Shown: positions 17,751 through 26,085, counted from the first letter of the stretch. The stretch: 64,000 nucleotides of DNA from Puniceibacterium confluentis (GCF_007923445.1 NZ_VOJI01000001.1:310001-374000); one strand, 5' to 3'. Program-made: numbers and translations. The notes: generated from the sequence alone by a model not told the origin.

Positions 17751-18053
17751 TCAGGATTGGTGTTGTTCGTGGTGGTGGATGACTTCCTGAATGATGAAGT
17801 TCAGGAATTTTGTGGCAAAGTCCGGGTCAAGATCGGCCTGGGTTGCCAGGTCCTGCAGGCGCGCGATCTGCTTTTCCTCGCGCGCCGGATCAGAAGGGGG
17901 CAGGTCGTGCTGTGCCTTGAGCACACCTACGGCCTGTGTGTGTTTGAACCGCTCGGCCAGGGTGAACACGAGGATCGCATCCAGACGGTCGATGCTTTCG
18001 CGGTGACCTTTCAGGATCTGGGCCGCGCGGGCAACAGGGTCTTGGGTTTGCAT
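17751..18053 (-). CDS. Chorismate mutase (AroQ type)
   Basis: A 100-aa, all-helical AroQ-class enzyme that converts chorismate to prephenate for Phe and Tyr synthesis. The ATG at 18053 begins M-Q-T-Q-D-P-V. Family features are the first-helix I-D-R-L-D-A-I-L and L-A-E-R-F motifs, the K near residue 46 in V-G-V-L-K, and the closing F-L-N-F-I-I-Q-E-V-I-H-H-H. Its start lies one base after the stop of the preceding GNAT gene, so translation is likely coupled. Confidence 0.9.
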   Translation of the reverse strand: MQTQDPVARAAQILKGHRESIDRLDAILVFTLAERFKHTQAVGVLKAQHDLPPSDPAREEKQIARLQDLATQADLDPDFATKFLNFIIQEVIHHHEQHQS

Positions 18054-18054
18054 T

Positions 18055-18654
18055 TCAGTCAAGGGCCCAGCCTTTCGGTTTGAACAGCGGATTGATGTAG
18101 TTCTCGATCTCCATCTCGATCCCGTGGGCGATCTGGCTGCCCCGCAGCGCTGCCGGAGAGGGATGGCGATAACAGGCGTCCGAGCCGTCGACCGTCGCGG
18201 CGGCGGCCTCCCGCTTTGCCCCCAGCCGCTCGGCGAGGCGGATCGAATCGAGATTCTTCGGGTCGATATAGCTGACCGCCGTGTCCCAGCCCCGGTCGTC
18301 ATACAAGTGGCTCCGCACCCGCGACGTGGCTTCGAGGGCAAATCCGTTGCCTGCCTTGTCGGGCCAGATGATCCAGGCGATTTCGCGTTCCGGCCATTTT
18401 GCCGGGAACCAGCCGCCGGCCATGCCGACAGTTTCACCGGTGTCGCGCAGGTGGACCATCCACATACCGAAACCGCGGATTTCCCAGTGGCCGATTTCGG
18501 CGGCATACAGCATCCATGCTTCATAGCCGTTCAGCGGGCCGCCCATGAAGCGCGACCGGTACGAGCTGAAGGAGGCCTTGAAATCCGGATAATCCACGGC
18601 CTCGGGACCCTTCAGGATCAGGCGCCGGGTGTCCAGTTGCGGAATCCGGGTCAT
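18055..18654 (-). CDS. GNAT family N-acetyltransferase, third of a coupled trio
   Basis: A 199-aa RimJ/RimL-like acetyltransferase opening with the typical L-D-T-R-R-L-I-L-K-G-P strand. The acetyl-CoA loop is degenerate (W-P-D-K-A-G-N-G-F-A-L-E-A). The C-terminal part contains N-L-D-S-I-R-L-A-E-R-L-G-A, a strong family signature. Its ATG overlaps the stop of the second GNAT gene (ATGA), and its stop is one base from the chorismate mutase ATG. Ribosomal-protein acetylation would fit the position beside rpsP, but this is inference; the substrate cannot be read from sequence. Confidence 0.85.
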   Translation of the reverse strand: MTRIPQLDTRRLILKGPEAVDYPDFKASFSSYRSRFMGGPLNGYEAWMLYAAEIGHWEIRGFGMWMVHLRDTGETVGMAGGWFPAKWPEREIAWIIWPDKAGNGFALEATSRVRSHLYDDRGWDTAVSYIDPKNLDSIRLAERLGAKREAAAATVDGSDACYRHPSPAALRGSQIAHGIEMEIENYINPLFKPKGWALD

Positions 18655-19232
18655 GCGGGCACCTCTTCGGCGAGGGGGATATGCCGGTACACCTGCGTGC
18701 CGTCCTGGATTTCGCTTTCCGCGGTGCTGTCGCGGAACGCCTTGAGCCGTTGCATCAGCGCAGAGCAGCGGGTGTTGTCCGGTGCCACATACGAGACGAC
18801 CGAGTCCCATTTCAGGGTGTCGAAGGCGTAGGCGCGCACCGCCTCGGCCGCCTCGGTCGCATAGCCCTGACCTTCGGCCTCTGCCGTCAGGAACAGGCCG
18901 AGTTCCGGTTCGGGATCGTCATACTCCATGCCCAGCAGGACAAAGCCCGCGGACGGCTGGGTCTGGGCATCAATGGTCCAGAGACCGTGACCGTGCAGCA
19001 GCCAGAGCGCGACATACTGGGTGAACTCGCTCCATGCCGCCTTGCGGGTCAGAGGCCCGCCCATGTGGACGGCCCGGTCAGAGCAGAAGATTTCGGCATA
19101 GGACGCAAAGTCATAGATGCGCGGCGCCCGGATCTGCAACCGACGGGTGTCAAACGAAGGGATGTGCCCGCCCATGCGGGCGGCCTGCCGCGAGGCCGGG
19201 CCGGGCCGGTGCTTTTCCACCGGGGCTATCAT
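18651..19232 (-). CDS. GNAT family N-acetyltransferase, second of a coupled trio
   Basis: A 193-aa RimJ/RimL-like acetyltransferase. The ATG at 19232 overlaps the first GNAT stop; an internal ATG at 19175 just before the F-D-T-R-R-L strand is a possible alternative. Features are E-L-G-L-F-L-T, the loop E-G-Q-G-Y-A-T-E-A and the C-terminal D-N-T-R-C-S-A-L-M-Q-R-L-K-A, where the usual N-x-x-S helix is slightly altered. It overlaps both neighbouring GNAT genes by four bases. Confidence 0.85.
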   Translation of the reverse strand: MIAPVEKHRPGPASRQAARMGGHIPSFDTRRLQIRAPRIYDFASYAEIFCSDRAVHMGGPLTRKAAWSEFTQYVALWLLHGHGLWTIDAQTQPSAGFVLLGMEYDDPEPELGLFLTAEAEGQGYATEAAEAVRAYAFDTLKWDSVVSYVAPDNTRCSALMQRLKAFRDSTAESEIQDGTQVYRHIPLAEEVPA

Positions 19233-19756
19233 GCCAGCGCCTCGGGGGCGGGGTGGCGCCAGAGCTGGTCCTCGCCCATGTAGACGTTGTCGTAGGTCCG
19301 CTCGTAGGTGGCCCCGAGCCGCTGGGCCAGCTTGATCGAGCGGGTGTTGGAGCCGTAGATGTTCGAGGTGAGCGTTTTCAGGCCCAGCTCTTCGTAGGCC
19401 CATTGCCGGGCGCGGCGGGCGGCTTCGTAGGCCAGCCCCTTGCCTTCGTGGCCGGCAAAGACCACCCAGCCAAGTTCCGGCTCGGGCCAGCCCTCGGGGT
19501 TCCAGATTCCGGACAGACCCATCGCGTCGTTGCTCTGGCGGTCGGCAATGACAAAATAGCCGTAGCCGTGGATATGCCAGTGGCCGATGTTGCAGGCGAA
19601 CCAGCGCCAGGATTCATCCCGGCGGTAGACCGGGCCAAATCCGGGCGCGCGCACGGGGTCGGCATGGAATTCGGCGAAGGCGTCGAAATCGGACATCTCC
19701 GGGCCACGCAGGATCAGGCTGTCGGCCTGCAGGACGGGGGCATTGGTCAGACTCAT
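19229..19756 (-). CDS. GNAT family N-acetyltransferase, first of a coupled trio
   Basis: A 175-aa RimJ/RimL-like acetyltransferase. It opens L-I-L-R-G-P, has E-L-G-W-V-V-F-A, a loop H-E-G-K-G-L-A-Y-E-A and the family helix S-N-T-R-S-I-K-L-A-Q-R-L-G-A. It follows ffh after a gap of about 210 bases, so it may either be read from the ffh transcript or have its own promoter. Its stop overlaps the start of the second GNAT gene (ATGA). Confidence 0.87.
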   Translation of the reverse strand: MSLTNAPVLQADSLILRGPEMSDFDAFAEFHADPVRAPGFGPVYRRDESWRWFACNIGHWHIHGYGYFVIADRQSNDAMGLSGIWNPEGWPEPELGWVVFAGHEGKGLAYEAARRARQWAYEELGLKTLTSNIYGSNTRSIKLAQRLGATYERTYDNVYMGEDQLWRHPAPEALA

Positions 19757-19868
19757 GCCGTCGGTCCCGCGGTGTGTCGGCGGGCGCGCGAATGCGCGGC
19801 CGGGGTGCCGGCGACGGCCAGCCGACGACGAGACCGCCCGGCGGCGGTGCGGATTGCAGCGGCGGACC

Positions 19869-19888
19869 TTGAGTATTTCTGAAGAGAA
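19869..19888 (+). repeat. Short intergenic motif, copy 1 (TTGAGTATTT-type)
   Basis: TTGAGTATTT followed by a purine-rich GAAGAGAAG tract in the ffh/GNAT gap. A similar element stands at 60240-60259. Both are outside genes. From memory, related TTGAGTATTT stretches are common in roseobacter intergenic DNA; the function is unknown. Confidence 0.4.
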
Positions 19889-19967
19889 GAAATCAGGGCA
19901 TGCGCCTGGGGTCCGTCCACCTGGAAAGGGGGCGGGATGTGGAGAGGACCAAGGGCGCGGGCGTGGT

Positions 19968-21473
19968 TCATTTCTTCTTGCCAAAGCCGCTGAGGCCGGG
20001 GGGCAGGCCCATGCCGCCGCCGAAGCCGGGACCTTTGCCACCCATCTGGCGGGCGGCGGCCTCAAGCGCCTTGGGGTCCATGCCCTGCAACATTTCCTCG
20101 GGGGAGGCGTTGGCGCCGCCCTTGCCGCCAAGCATGCCCTTCATGGCCTGCTTCAGCATGCCGCCTTTGCCCATCTTTCCCATTTTCTTCATCATGTCGG
20201 CCATCTGACGCTGCATTTTCAGCAGTTTGTTCAGATCGCTGACCTCCATGCCGGAACCCTTGGCAATGCGCTTCTTGCGGGAGGCCTGCAGGAGTGCCGG
20301 GTTGGCGCGCTCCTTTTTGGTCATCGAGTTGATCAGGGCGATCTGCTGGCTGAGGACCTTGTCGTCGACGCCGGCGCTTTCCATCTGCTTGGACATCTTG
20401 CCCATGCCGGGCATCATCGACATCATGCCCTCCATGCCGCCCATCTTGATCATCTGTTCCAGCTGCATCTTGAGGTCGTTCATGTTGAACTGACCTTTCT
20501 GGAAGCGGCGCATCATCCGCTCGGCCTGTTCGGCCTCGATCGTGGCCTGGGCTTTTTCGACCAGCGCCACGATGTCACCCATGCCGAGGATCCGGCCGGC
20601 CACACGCTCGGGCTCGAAGGTTTCCAGCGCGTCAAGCTTTTCGCCGAGGCCGACGAACTTGATCGGCTTGCCGGTGACGGCGCGCATCGACAGGGCCGCG
20701 CCGCCGCGTCCGTCGCCGTCCATCCGGGTCAGCACCACGCCGGAGATGCCGATGCGGTCGTCGAAGTTCTGTGCGGTGTGGACCGCGTCCTGCCCGGTGA
20801 GGCCGTCGACCACCAGCAGCGTCTCGCGCGGGTTGGCGACATCGCGCACCGCCTTGACCTGCTGCATCAGTTCTTCGTCGATCGACAGCCGCCCGGCGGT
20901 GTCGAGCATGTAGACGTCATAGCCGCCCAGAGCCGCCTGGGTCCTGGCGCGTCTGGCGATGGCGACCGGGTCTTCGCCCTTGACGATGGGCAGGGTGTCG
21001 ACGCCGATCTGGCGCCCGAGAATCTGCAGCTGTTCCATCGCGGCCGGGCGGTTGACGTCCAGCGACGCCATCAGCACCTTCTTGCCGTCGCGTTCTTTCA
21101 GGCGCTTGGCGAGTTTGGCGGTGGTCGTCGTCTTGCCGCCGCCCTGCAACCCGACCATCAGGATCGGCGCCGGGGCGTTGTCGATCTTCAGCGCGCCCGG
21201 CTCACCCTCGCCGCGCAGGACGTGGATCAGTTCGTCATGCACGATCTTGACGACCTGCTGGCCGGGGGTGATGGACCTGGTGACGGACTGGCCGGTGGCC
21301 TTGTCCTGCACCGCCTTGACGAAATCCCGGGCCACGGGCAGCGAGACGTCGGCCTCGAGCAGCGCGACGCGGACTTCGCGCAGGGCGGTCTTGACGTCGT
21401 CCTCGGACAGGGCGCCCTGTTTGGTCAGGCGATCGAAGACGCCGGACAGGCGGTCAGACAGATTTTCAAACAT
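19968..21473 (-). CDS. ffh: Signal recognition particle protein Ffh
   Basis: The SRP54 GTPase binds the 4.5S RNA and signal sequences and delivers nascent chains to FtsY. The ATG at 21473 begins M-F-E-N-L-S-D-R-L-S, the family N-terminus; the frame upstream is not conserved. The N domain covers about residues 1-90. The G domain contains G-L-Q-G-G-G-K-T-T-T, D-T-A-G-R and T-R-M-D-G-D-G-R-G-G. The Met-rich M domain runs from about 300 and ends in a Gly/Met-rich tail finishing G-F-G-K-K-K. Length is 501 aa. It heads the ffh-GNAT-chorismate mutase-rpsP run. No SRP RNA was recognised beside it. Confidence 0.97.
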   Translation of the reverse strand: MFENLSDRLSGVFDRLTKQGALSEDDVKTALREVRVALLEADVSLPVARDFVKAVQDKATGQSVTRSITPGQQVVKIVHDELIHVLRGEGEPGALKIDNAPAPILMVGLQGGGKTTTTAKLAKRLKERDGKKVLMASLDVNRPAAMEQLQILGRQIGVDTLPIVKGEDPVAIARRARTQAALGGYDVYMLDTAGRLSIDEELMQQVKAVRDVANPRETLLVVDGLTGQDAVHTAQNFDDRIGISGVVLTRMDGDGRGGAALSMRAVTGKPIKFVGLGEKLDALETFEPERVAGRILGMGDIVALVEKAQATIEAEQAERMMRRFQKGQFNMNDLKMQLEQMIKMGGMEGMMSMMPGMGKMSKQMESAGVDDKVLSQQIALINSMTKKERANPALLQASRKKRIAKGSGMEVSDLNKLLKMQRQMADMMKKMGKMGKGGMLKQAMKGMLGGKGGANASPEEMLQGMDPKALEAAARQMGGKGPGFGGGMGLPPGLSGFGKKK

Positions 21474-21775
21474 GCCTTCGGCTCCTTGTGCCTGTTTCCA
21501 TGTGCTGAGCCCAAGGTAAGGGCCGGCAGCGCGATCTTCAAATCTCCGGACGCCGGGTCCGGGCGGTGGGCAAAGCAGAGATGCCCCCGTGGGCGCAACG
21601 CGCTGACGGAGGGCGATCCCGGGCAATGCCCATGGGACCGGAGGCTCAAAGCAAGCTTCCGGGGTTCTGGCCGGGCTACCCGACAGGGGCCGCAGAGTCA
21701 AGCCGGGGCAAAGTCTGCTTGTGTCGGGGCGTGAAGTTGCCGAATCTCGTCTCAGGGAAAAACGGTGGGGGTGTG
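21474..21775. other. Divergent region between ffh and the 140-aa hypothetical
   Basis: About 300 gene-free bases, rich in G and C, with several possible stems, for example CCCGACA at 21679-21685 with its complement at 21722-21728. I looked for the conserved SRP RNA loop (G-G-A-A-G-G-type) beside ffh and did not find it. Promoters in both directions must lie here but none is convincing. Confidence 0.5.
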
Positions 21776-22198
21776 ATGCCTGTCAGTTATGCGATCAGGC
21801 CGGAACTTGGCGTCATGGTGGCGCTCTTCCACGGGTCGGTGACGGTCGAGCATATCAGAGACGCGTTCATGGATTATCAGCAGCACCCGGATTTTGATGG
21901 CCGCTACAGCGTGCTGATGGATCAGGCCGAGTGCAGCTTTCCAGTGGGGTGTTATGACGACTACAGGCAGCTTGCCTACCGCCTGCGTCCACATTACGCG
22001 GCGCGGCACCCGAGTTCGCGCACGGCGTTTTTCGCGCCGGGCGATATCGCCTATGGCATGTCCCGGATGTACAAGGCCATCGCCGAGGAGTCGGCAGGCT
22101 TTTCCATCGAGGTGTTCCGGACCGCCGGAGAGGCGCTGCGCTTTGTGGGGGTCGATCCGCTGGCGCATGGTGCGGCGACTCTGTTGCGTCCGGGTTAG
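21776..22198 (+). CDS. Hypothetical protein, possibly SpoIIAA/STAS-like fold
   Basis: A 140-aa soluble protein after a strong GGTGGGGG ribosome site. The order of a short strand (S-Y-A-I-R-P-E-L-G-V-M-V-A-L-F-H-G), a helix (V-E-H-I-R-D-A-F-M-D-Y), a strand (S-V-L-M-D-Q-A) and a second helix-strand pair ending R-T-A-G-E-A-L-R-F-V-G is similar to proteins annotated SpoIIAA-like. It lacks the D-S-S-G phosphorylation motif of a classical antagonist. Function is unknown; it stands alone. Confidence 0.6.
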   Translation: MPVSYAIRPELGVMVALFHGSVTVEHIRDAFMDYQQHPDFDGRYSVLMDQAECSFPVGCYDDYRQLAYRLRPHYAARHPSSRTAFFAPGDIAYGMSRMYKAIAEESAGFSIEVFRTAGEALRFVGVDPLAHGAATLLRPG

Positions 22199-22296
22199 CC
22201 CGGAGGACAAAACGGGAAACGGCGCGCCCTGTTCCGGGGCGCGCCGGCGGGCGCGGATTTGGCGACGACGACAGGCTGTGTCGGCGCTTCGGTAAC

Positions 22297-22878
22297 TCAG
22301 GCTGCCAGAGCGGCGATCTGGTCGTTTGCGGCCTTGTGGGATGCGTCGGCGTCAACCATCAGGCGGTCCGCCGCAACCACGGATACATCGGTGATGCCGA
22401 TAAAGCCCAGAACATGGCGGACGTAGCCGGTGGCGAAATCATAGCTCGACCCGACTTCGGTACCGCCGGAGGCGACGGCGAGGATGGCGCGTTTGCCGGA
22501 CAACAGGCCTTGCGGGCCGGTTTCGGTGTATTTGAACGTGACGCCGGCGCGGGCGATCAGATCTATCCACGCCTTGAAGCCGGCGGGGACGCCGAAGTTG
22601 TAGATCGGCAGCCCGATCACCAGTGTATCGGCGGTCTGAACCTCGGCAATCAGCGCGTCGGAAAGGTCCAGCGTGGCCTTCTGCTCCGGGCTGCGGTCAT
22701 CCGCCGGCGTAAAGTTGGCGCCGATCCAGGTGGCGTCAATCAGCGGCAGAACGTCAGAGAGGTCGCGCTCGGTGATTTTGGCGGGGGAGAGGCGTGTGAT
22801 CACCTTTTCGGTGAGCGAGCGCGAGACAGAGCCCTCGTGGCGGGCAGAGGCGTCGATGCGCAGAACGTGGCTGGTCAT
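22297..22878 (-). CDS. azoR: FMN-dependent NADH-azoreductase
   Basis: A 193-aa flavodoxin-fold enzyme of the AzoR family, a dimeric FMN protein that reduces quinones and azo compounds with NADH. The ATG at 22878 gives M-T-S-H-V-L-R-I-D-A-S-A-R, including the FMN phosphate loop S-A-R-x-x-x-S-x-S. Further motifs are P-I-Y-N-F-G-V-P-A-G-F-K-A-W-I-D and A-S-G-G-T at the flavin site. It diverges from a LysR regulator across a 129-base gap that contains a dyad, a standard arrangement for LysR control. Confidence 0.92.
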   Translation of the reverse strand: MTSHVLRIDASARHEGSVSRSLTEKVITRLSPAKITERDLSDVLPLIDATWIGANFTPADDRSPEQKATLDLSDALIAEVQTADTLVIGLPIYNFGVPAGFKAWIDLIARAGVTFKYTETGPQGLLSGKRAILAVASGGTEVGSSYDFATGYVRHVLGFIGITDVSVVAADRLMVDADASHKAANDQIAALAA

Positions 22879-22931
22879 GGTCGGGTCCTTTCGGAAACAG
22901 GGTTCCAGTTGCTGGAACGGGTGTGATGTCC

Positions 22932-22947
22932 GCAATATGGCTATTGC
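22932..22947. promoter_or_regulatory. Dyad GCAATA-N4-TATTGC between azoR and its LysR regulator
   Basis: A perfect six-base inverted repeat with a four-base centre lies 54 bases before the azoR start and 60 before the regulator start. LysR-type proteins bind dyads of this size (T-N11-A class) in such divergent gaps. It is the most likely operator. Confidence 0.5.
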
Positions 22948-23007
22948 AAATCCGCACTCAATCCACCCAAATACACACAACATGTGAATCGGCGCACAGA
23001 GGGCGTG

Positions 23008-23889
23008 ATGGACAATTGGGATGAGATCAGAACCGCCTTTCAGGTGGCGCGTCTGGGCACGGTCAGCGGCGCGGCCGAGGTGCTGGGCGTACATCATGCG
23101 ACCGTGATCCGGCACATCGACGCATTGGAAAACCGGCTGGGGGTGAAACTGTTCCAGCGCCACGCGCGCGGTTACACGGCAACCGAGGCCGGGCATGATC
23201 TGGCGCGGGTCGGACAGACCACGGACGACCAGTTTCACCAACTGGTCGGGCGCATCAAGGGGCGCGGCGCCGAAGTGTCGGGCGAATTGCTGGTCACGTC
23301 GCTGATTTCCTTTGCGCCGATCATGGTGCCGGCTTTGGTGTCCTTTCAGGAGACCTATCCGGACGTCGTGGTGCGGTACCTGACCGACGACCGGGTGTTC
23401 CGGCTGGAATATGGCGAGGCGCATGTCGCTCTGCGCGCCGGATCCACGCCCGAGGAACCCGACAACGTGGTGCAGCCTTTCGATCCCCTGCAGATAGGTC
23501 TTTACGCCAGCCGGGCCTATGTCGCGCGTTACGGGATGCCGCAGAGCGAGGACGATCTCGACGGGCACCGGTTTGTGGCGATGGACAATCCTGACAGCCG
23601 GGCCCCGTTCCAGCGCTGGCTGCGCACGGTGGTGAGTTACGACCGTGTTGTGTTCCGCAGCACCGACGCGCGGGTGCTTGAACGGGCGGTGCTGGCCGGC
23701 ACCGGCATGGGGTTTTTCAATGCCCGCGAAGTCGATGCCTATCCGGACCTGGTCGAAGTCTTTGCACCAAGGCCGGACTGGCAGGTGCCGCTGTGGCTGG
23801 TGACCCACGTCGATCTGCACCGCACGGCAAAGGTCCAGGCCTTTCTGAAGCATCTCAAGGATTTCTCGGCACAGTGCTGCCCGAAGTGA
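23008..23889 (+). CDS. LysR family transcriptional regulator
   Basis: A 293-aa LysR regulator. The ATG at 23008 follows GAGGGCG and gives M-D-N-W-D-E-I-R-T-A-F. The winged helix-turn-helix (about residues 5-62) contains A-R-L-G-T-V-S-G-A-A-E-V-L-G-V-H-H-A-T-V and L-E-N-R-L-G-V-K-L-F. The substrate-binding domain follows from about 90. Its divergent position makes azoR the likely target, with a quinone or other electrophile as a possible inducer; that part is inference. The following EamA gene overlaps its 3' end. Confidence 0.92.
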   Translation: MDNWDEIRTAFQVARLGTVSGAAEVLGVHHATVIRHIDALENRLGVKLFQRHARGYTATEAGHDLARVGQTTDDQFHQLVGRIKGRGAEVSGELLVTSLISFAPIMVPALVSFQETYPDVVVRYLTDDRVFRLEYGEAHVALRAGSTPEEPDNVVQPFDPLQIGLYASRAYVARYGMPQSEDDLDGHRFVAMDNPDSRAPFQRWLRTVVSYDRVVFRSTDARVLERAVLAGTGMGFFNAREVDAYPDLVEVFAPRPDWQVPLWLVTHVDLHRTAKVQAFLKHLKDFSAQCCPK

Positions 23890-24776
23890 GCGAGGCCGGA
23901 CGCGGCCATTTGGCGATGCTGTGCTTTTCCGCGCTGGTGGCCGGGTCGTTTTCGCTGGGCGCAATGGCAGCACCCCACATCGCCCCCGAAGCGCTGAACG
24001 CCGCACGTTTCCTGTTGGCGGCGCTGGTCGTCGGAGTCGTGGTGGCGCTGCGTGGGCCGGTGGCGCGCAGCGCCTACGCCGCGCCCTGGCGCTATGTGGT
24101 GCTGGCCGGGCTGTTCGTCTTCTATTTCGTGACGATGTTCACCGGGCTGAAAACCGCCGCACCGGTCAGCCTGGCCGCGGTGTTCACGCTGAACCCGATT
24201 CTGGCCGGCGGCTTTGGCTGGATACTGATGCGCCAGATCACCACGCCGCGCATGGCGCTGGCATTGGGTGTGGGGTGCGCGGGCGCGCTCTGGGTGGTGT
24301 TTCGTGGTGATATGGCGGCGCTGGCCGCGTTCCGGATCGGTGGTGGCGAGGCGATCTTTTTCTGGGGCTGCGTTGCCCACGCCCTCTATGTACCGCTCCT
24401 GCGCCTTCTCAGCCGGGGCGAGCCGCAGCTGATCTTCAATGCGGGCATCCTGTGGTCCGGGGCCGCCCTGCTCGGGGTCTATGGCGCCCCTGCAATTCTG
24501 GCGACGGACTGGCTGGCGCTGCCGGGGATTGTCTGGGTCACCATCGTCTATACCGCGCTGGCGGCGACCGGGCTGACATTTGTGATCATCCGCTACAGCA
24601 CGCTGCGGCTGCCGGCCGCCAAGGTCATGGCCTATACCTATCTCACGCCCTGTTGGGTGCTCATCTGGGAGCTGGCGCTGGGTCATGGCGCTCCGGCGGC
24701 GCGCGAGCTCGTCGGCGTCGCGCTGACGCTTCTTGCGCTGCTGCTGTTGCTCAAGGACGAAGAGGCCCCGGCCTGA
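23874..24776 (+). CDS. EamA/DMT family membrane transporter
   Basis: An inner-membrane protein of about 300 aa with roughly ten hydrophobic segments in two EamA halves, as in drug/metabolite exporters. Segments begin M-L-C-F-S-A-L-V-A-G-S-F and end A-L-T-L-L-A-L-L-L-L-L. The start is uncertain: GTG at 23874 has an AAGGA 12 bases upstream, GTG at 23886 overlaps the LysR stop (GTGA), and ATG at 23917 is a third choice. The overlap with the LysR gene implies a shared transcript. The substrate is unknown. Confidence 0.82.
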   Translation: MLPEVSEAGRGHLAMLCFSALVAGSFSLGAMAAPHIAPEALNAARFLLAALVVGVVVALRGPVARSAYAAPWRYVVLAGLFVFYFVTMFTGLKTAAPVSLAAVFTLNPILAGGFGWILMRQITTPRMALALGVGCAGALWVVFRGDMAALAAFRIGGGEAIFFWGCVAHALYVPLLRLLSRGEPQLIFNAGILWSGAALLGVYGAPAILATDWLALPGIVWVTIVYTALAATGLTFVIIRYSTLRLPAAKVMAYTYLTPCWVLIWELALGHGAPAARELVGVALTLLALLLLLKDEEAPA

Positions 24777-24786
24777 CGCGGGGAAC

Positions 24787-25137
24787 CTATTCGCCGGTAG
24801 GGCTGTCCGCGCAGGACGTTGGCAGTTCCTGCGCGAGAAAACGTTCGAAATCGTCCAGATGCACCGGTTCGAATTGTCCGAATCCCTGCATCCAGACCGA
24901 GGCGGCACGCAGGGCATCCGGCTCAAGCTTGCACCACTTCACCCTGCCGCGCTTTTCCTGACTGATCAGCCCCGCGGCGGCCAGGATGCCCAGGTGTTTG
25001 GAAATGGCGGCCAGGCTCATCTCGAACGGGTCCGCCACATCGGTAACCGCCATGTCGTCTTCGAGCAGCATCGACAGGATGCGGCGGCGGGTCGGGTCCG
25101 CAAGCGCGGCAAAGACGGTGTCGAGGGTTGGGGTCAT
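24787..25137 (-). CDS. ArsR family transcriptional regulator
   Basis: A 116-aa winged-helix regulator. It starts M-T-P-T-L-D-T-V-F-A-A-L-A-D-P-T-R-R-R-I-L, the typical ArsR opening, followed by the recognition region M-S-L-A-A-I-S-K-H-L-G-I-L. No metal-sensing Cys pair is visible in the recognition helix, so it may sense something other than arsenite or belong to the metal-independent branch. It converges with the EamA gene. No target gene is directly adjacent downstream. Confidence 0.87.
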   Translation of the reverse strand: MTPTLDTVFAALADPTRRRILSMLLEDDMAVTDVADPFEMSLAAISKHLGILAAAGLISQEKRGRVKWCKLEPDALRAASVWMQGFGQFEPVHLDDFERFLAQELPTSCADSPTGE

Positions 25138-25425
25138 GTCGATCCATAAAGGCGACAAAGAACAGTCAGCGTCAAGGTGCCGATGATCAAGCTTGAGAGG
25201 TGCGACAAAAGGGTGTAAACACCTGAGATGGCCGCTATGTTCCATGGCAGGCACGAGACCGTTCGGGTCAGGCAACTTTCCGCGCATGTGCGCGCGCCTG
25301 TTCGGCTGTTTTTGGCCTGAGTCTGGGGTCCGCCCAAGTTTATCTTTCCCCGGGCCTGTTGATTTGGTTGTTTGCGCCGCTACGTCGCTATGCCGATGCA
25401 TCTTTACGGAAGGAAACCATCACTT

Positions 25426-25956
25426 ATGAAAATTTTCACTAAATCTGCGCTTCTCGCCTCGGCCCTGGTCACTGGCCTTGCTCTTCCCGCCGCCGCGCAG
25501 AATCTGCAGTGCGGCGTGGTCATATTCTTTCCGTCCGGTCAGAACGCGCTGGGTCCGTCGGCCAGCGCCGCGGTTCAGGCATTCGCCAGTGCGAACCCGG
25601 GTGCGTCCTTTACGGTCACCGGTTACACCGACGCGCCGGGCAGTGCCGCAGCCAACGCAGCGCTGTCGCAGCGTCGCGCTCAATCGGTGGCCGCGGCGAT
25701 GACCGCGACCAACGTGTCATCCGTGGTTGGTGGCGGCGAGGCGACGCGCCCCGGCACCACCGGCCCGAACGATCCGGCCAACCGCCGGGTGGAAGTTGTG
25801 AACGACGCCTGTGCTGGTGGCCTCTACCAGACGACAACTGTGACGCGGACCGGCCCGTTTGACGGCACCGGCCTTGCGGTCGCAGCCGGTGTTGGCGCTC
25901 TTGCGCTTGGCGTTGCGTTCATCGACAACGACAGCAGTGGTGGCACCACCAACTAA
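25426..25956 (+). CDS. Small OmpA-domain envelope protein
   Basis: A 176-aa exported protein with a signal peptide (residues 1-24, ending A-A-A-Q). The OmpA-like peptidoglycan-binding domain covers about 30-130: F-F-P-S-G near the start, T-G-Y-T-D-A-P-G-S and L-S-Q-R-R-A-Q-S-V in the centre, and N-R-R-V-E-V at the end. The final 45 residues contain a hydrophobic stretch (A-V-A-A-G-V-G-A-L-A-L-G-V-A-F), so it may be membrane attached at the C-terminus. A GGAAGGA site precedes the ATG. It is a single gene ended by a hairpin terminator. Confidence 0.82.
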   Translation: MKIFTKSALLASALVTGLALPAAAQNLQCGVVIFFPSGQNALGPSASAAVQAFASANPGASFTVTGYTDAPGSAAANAALSQRRAQSVAAAMTATNVSSVVGGGEATRPGTTGPNDPANRRVEVVNDACAGGLYQTTTVTRTGPFDGTGLAVAAGVGALALGVAFIDNDSSGGTTN

Positions 25957-26056
25957 GCTGTCTGCAGACCGGACCTCTCTGCTGTTTCCCGAGGTCTGAC
26001 AGAACGCCGCGCGCCGGTTCTCCAGACTGCGCCGCGCGGCTTCTGCCGAGTGTTGA

Positions 26057-26085
26057 GGGCGTGCCGAGCCAAGGCGCGCCCTTTT
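26057..26085 (+). terminator. Intrinsic terminator after the small OmpA gene
   Basis: A nine-base stem with one G-T pair (26057-26065 with 26073-26081), a seven-base loop and four T residues directly after it. It stands 100 bases past the stop codon and before the atp promoter. Confidence 0.65.

Noticed and set aside
19757-20131. Extended N-terminus of the first GNAT gene
   Set aside because: The added residues are low-complexity Arg/Pro/Ala and overlap the ffh 3' end; the ATG at 19756 begins the conserved domain.
21474-21775. Possible SRP RNA next to ffh
   Set aside because: The conserved apical loop sequence of SRP RNA was not found, and the visible stems are short and not arranged as one long hairpin.
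22879-24006. N-terminal extension of the azoreductase frame antisense to the LysR gene
   Set aside because: The LysR gene is well supported, and the azoreductase has a proper start at 22878.
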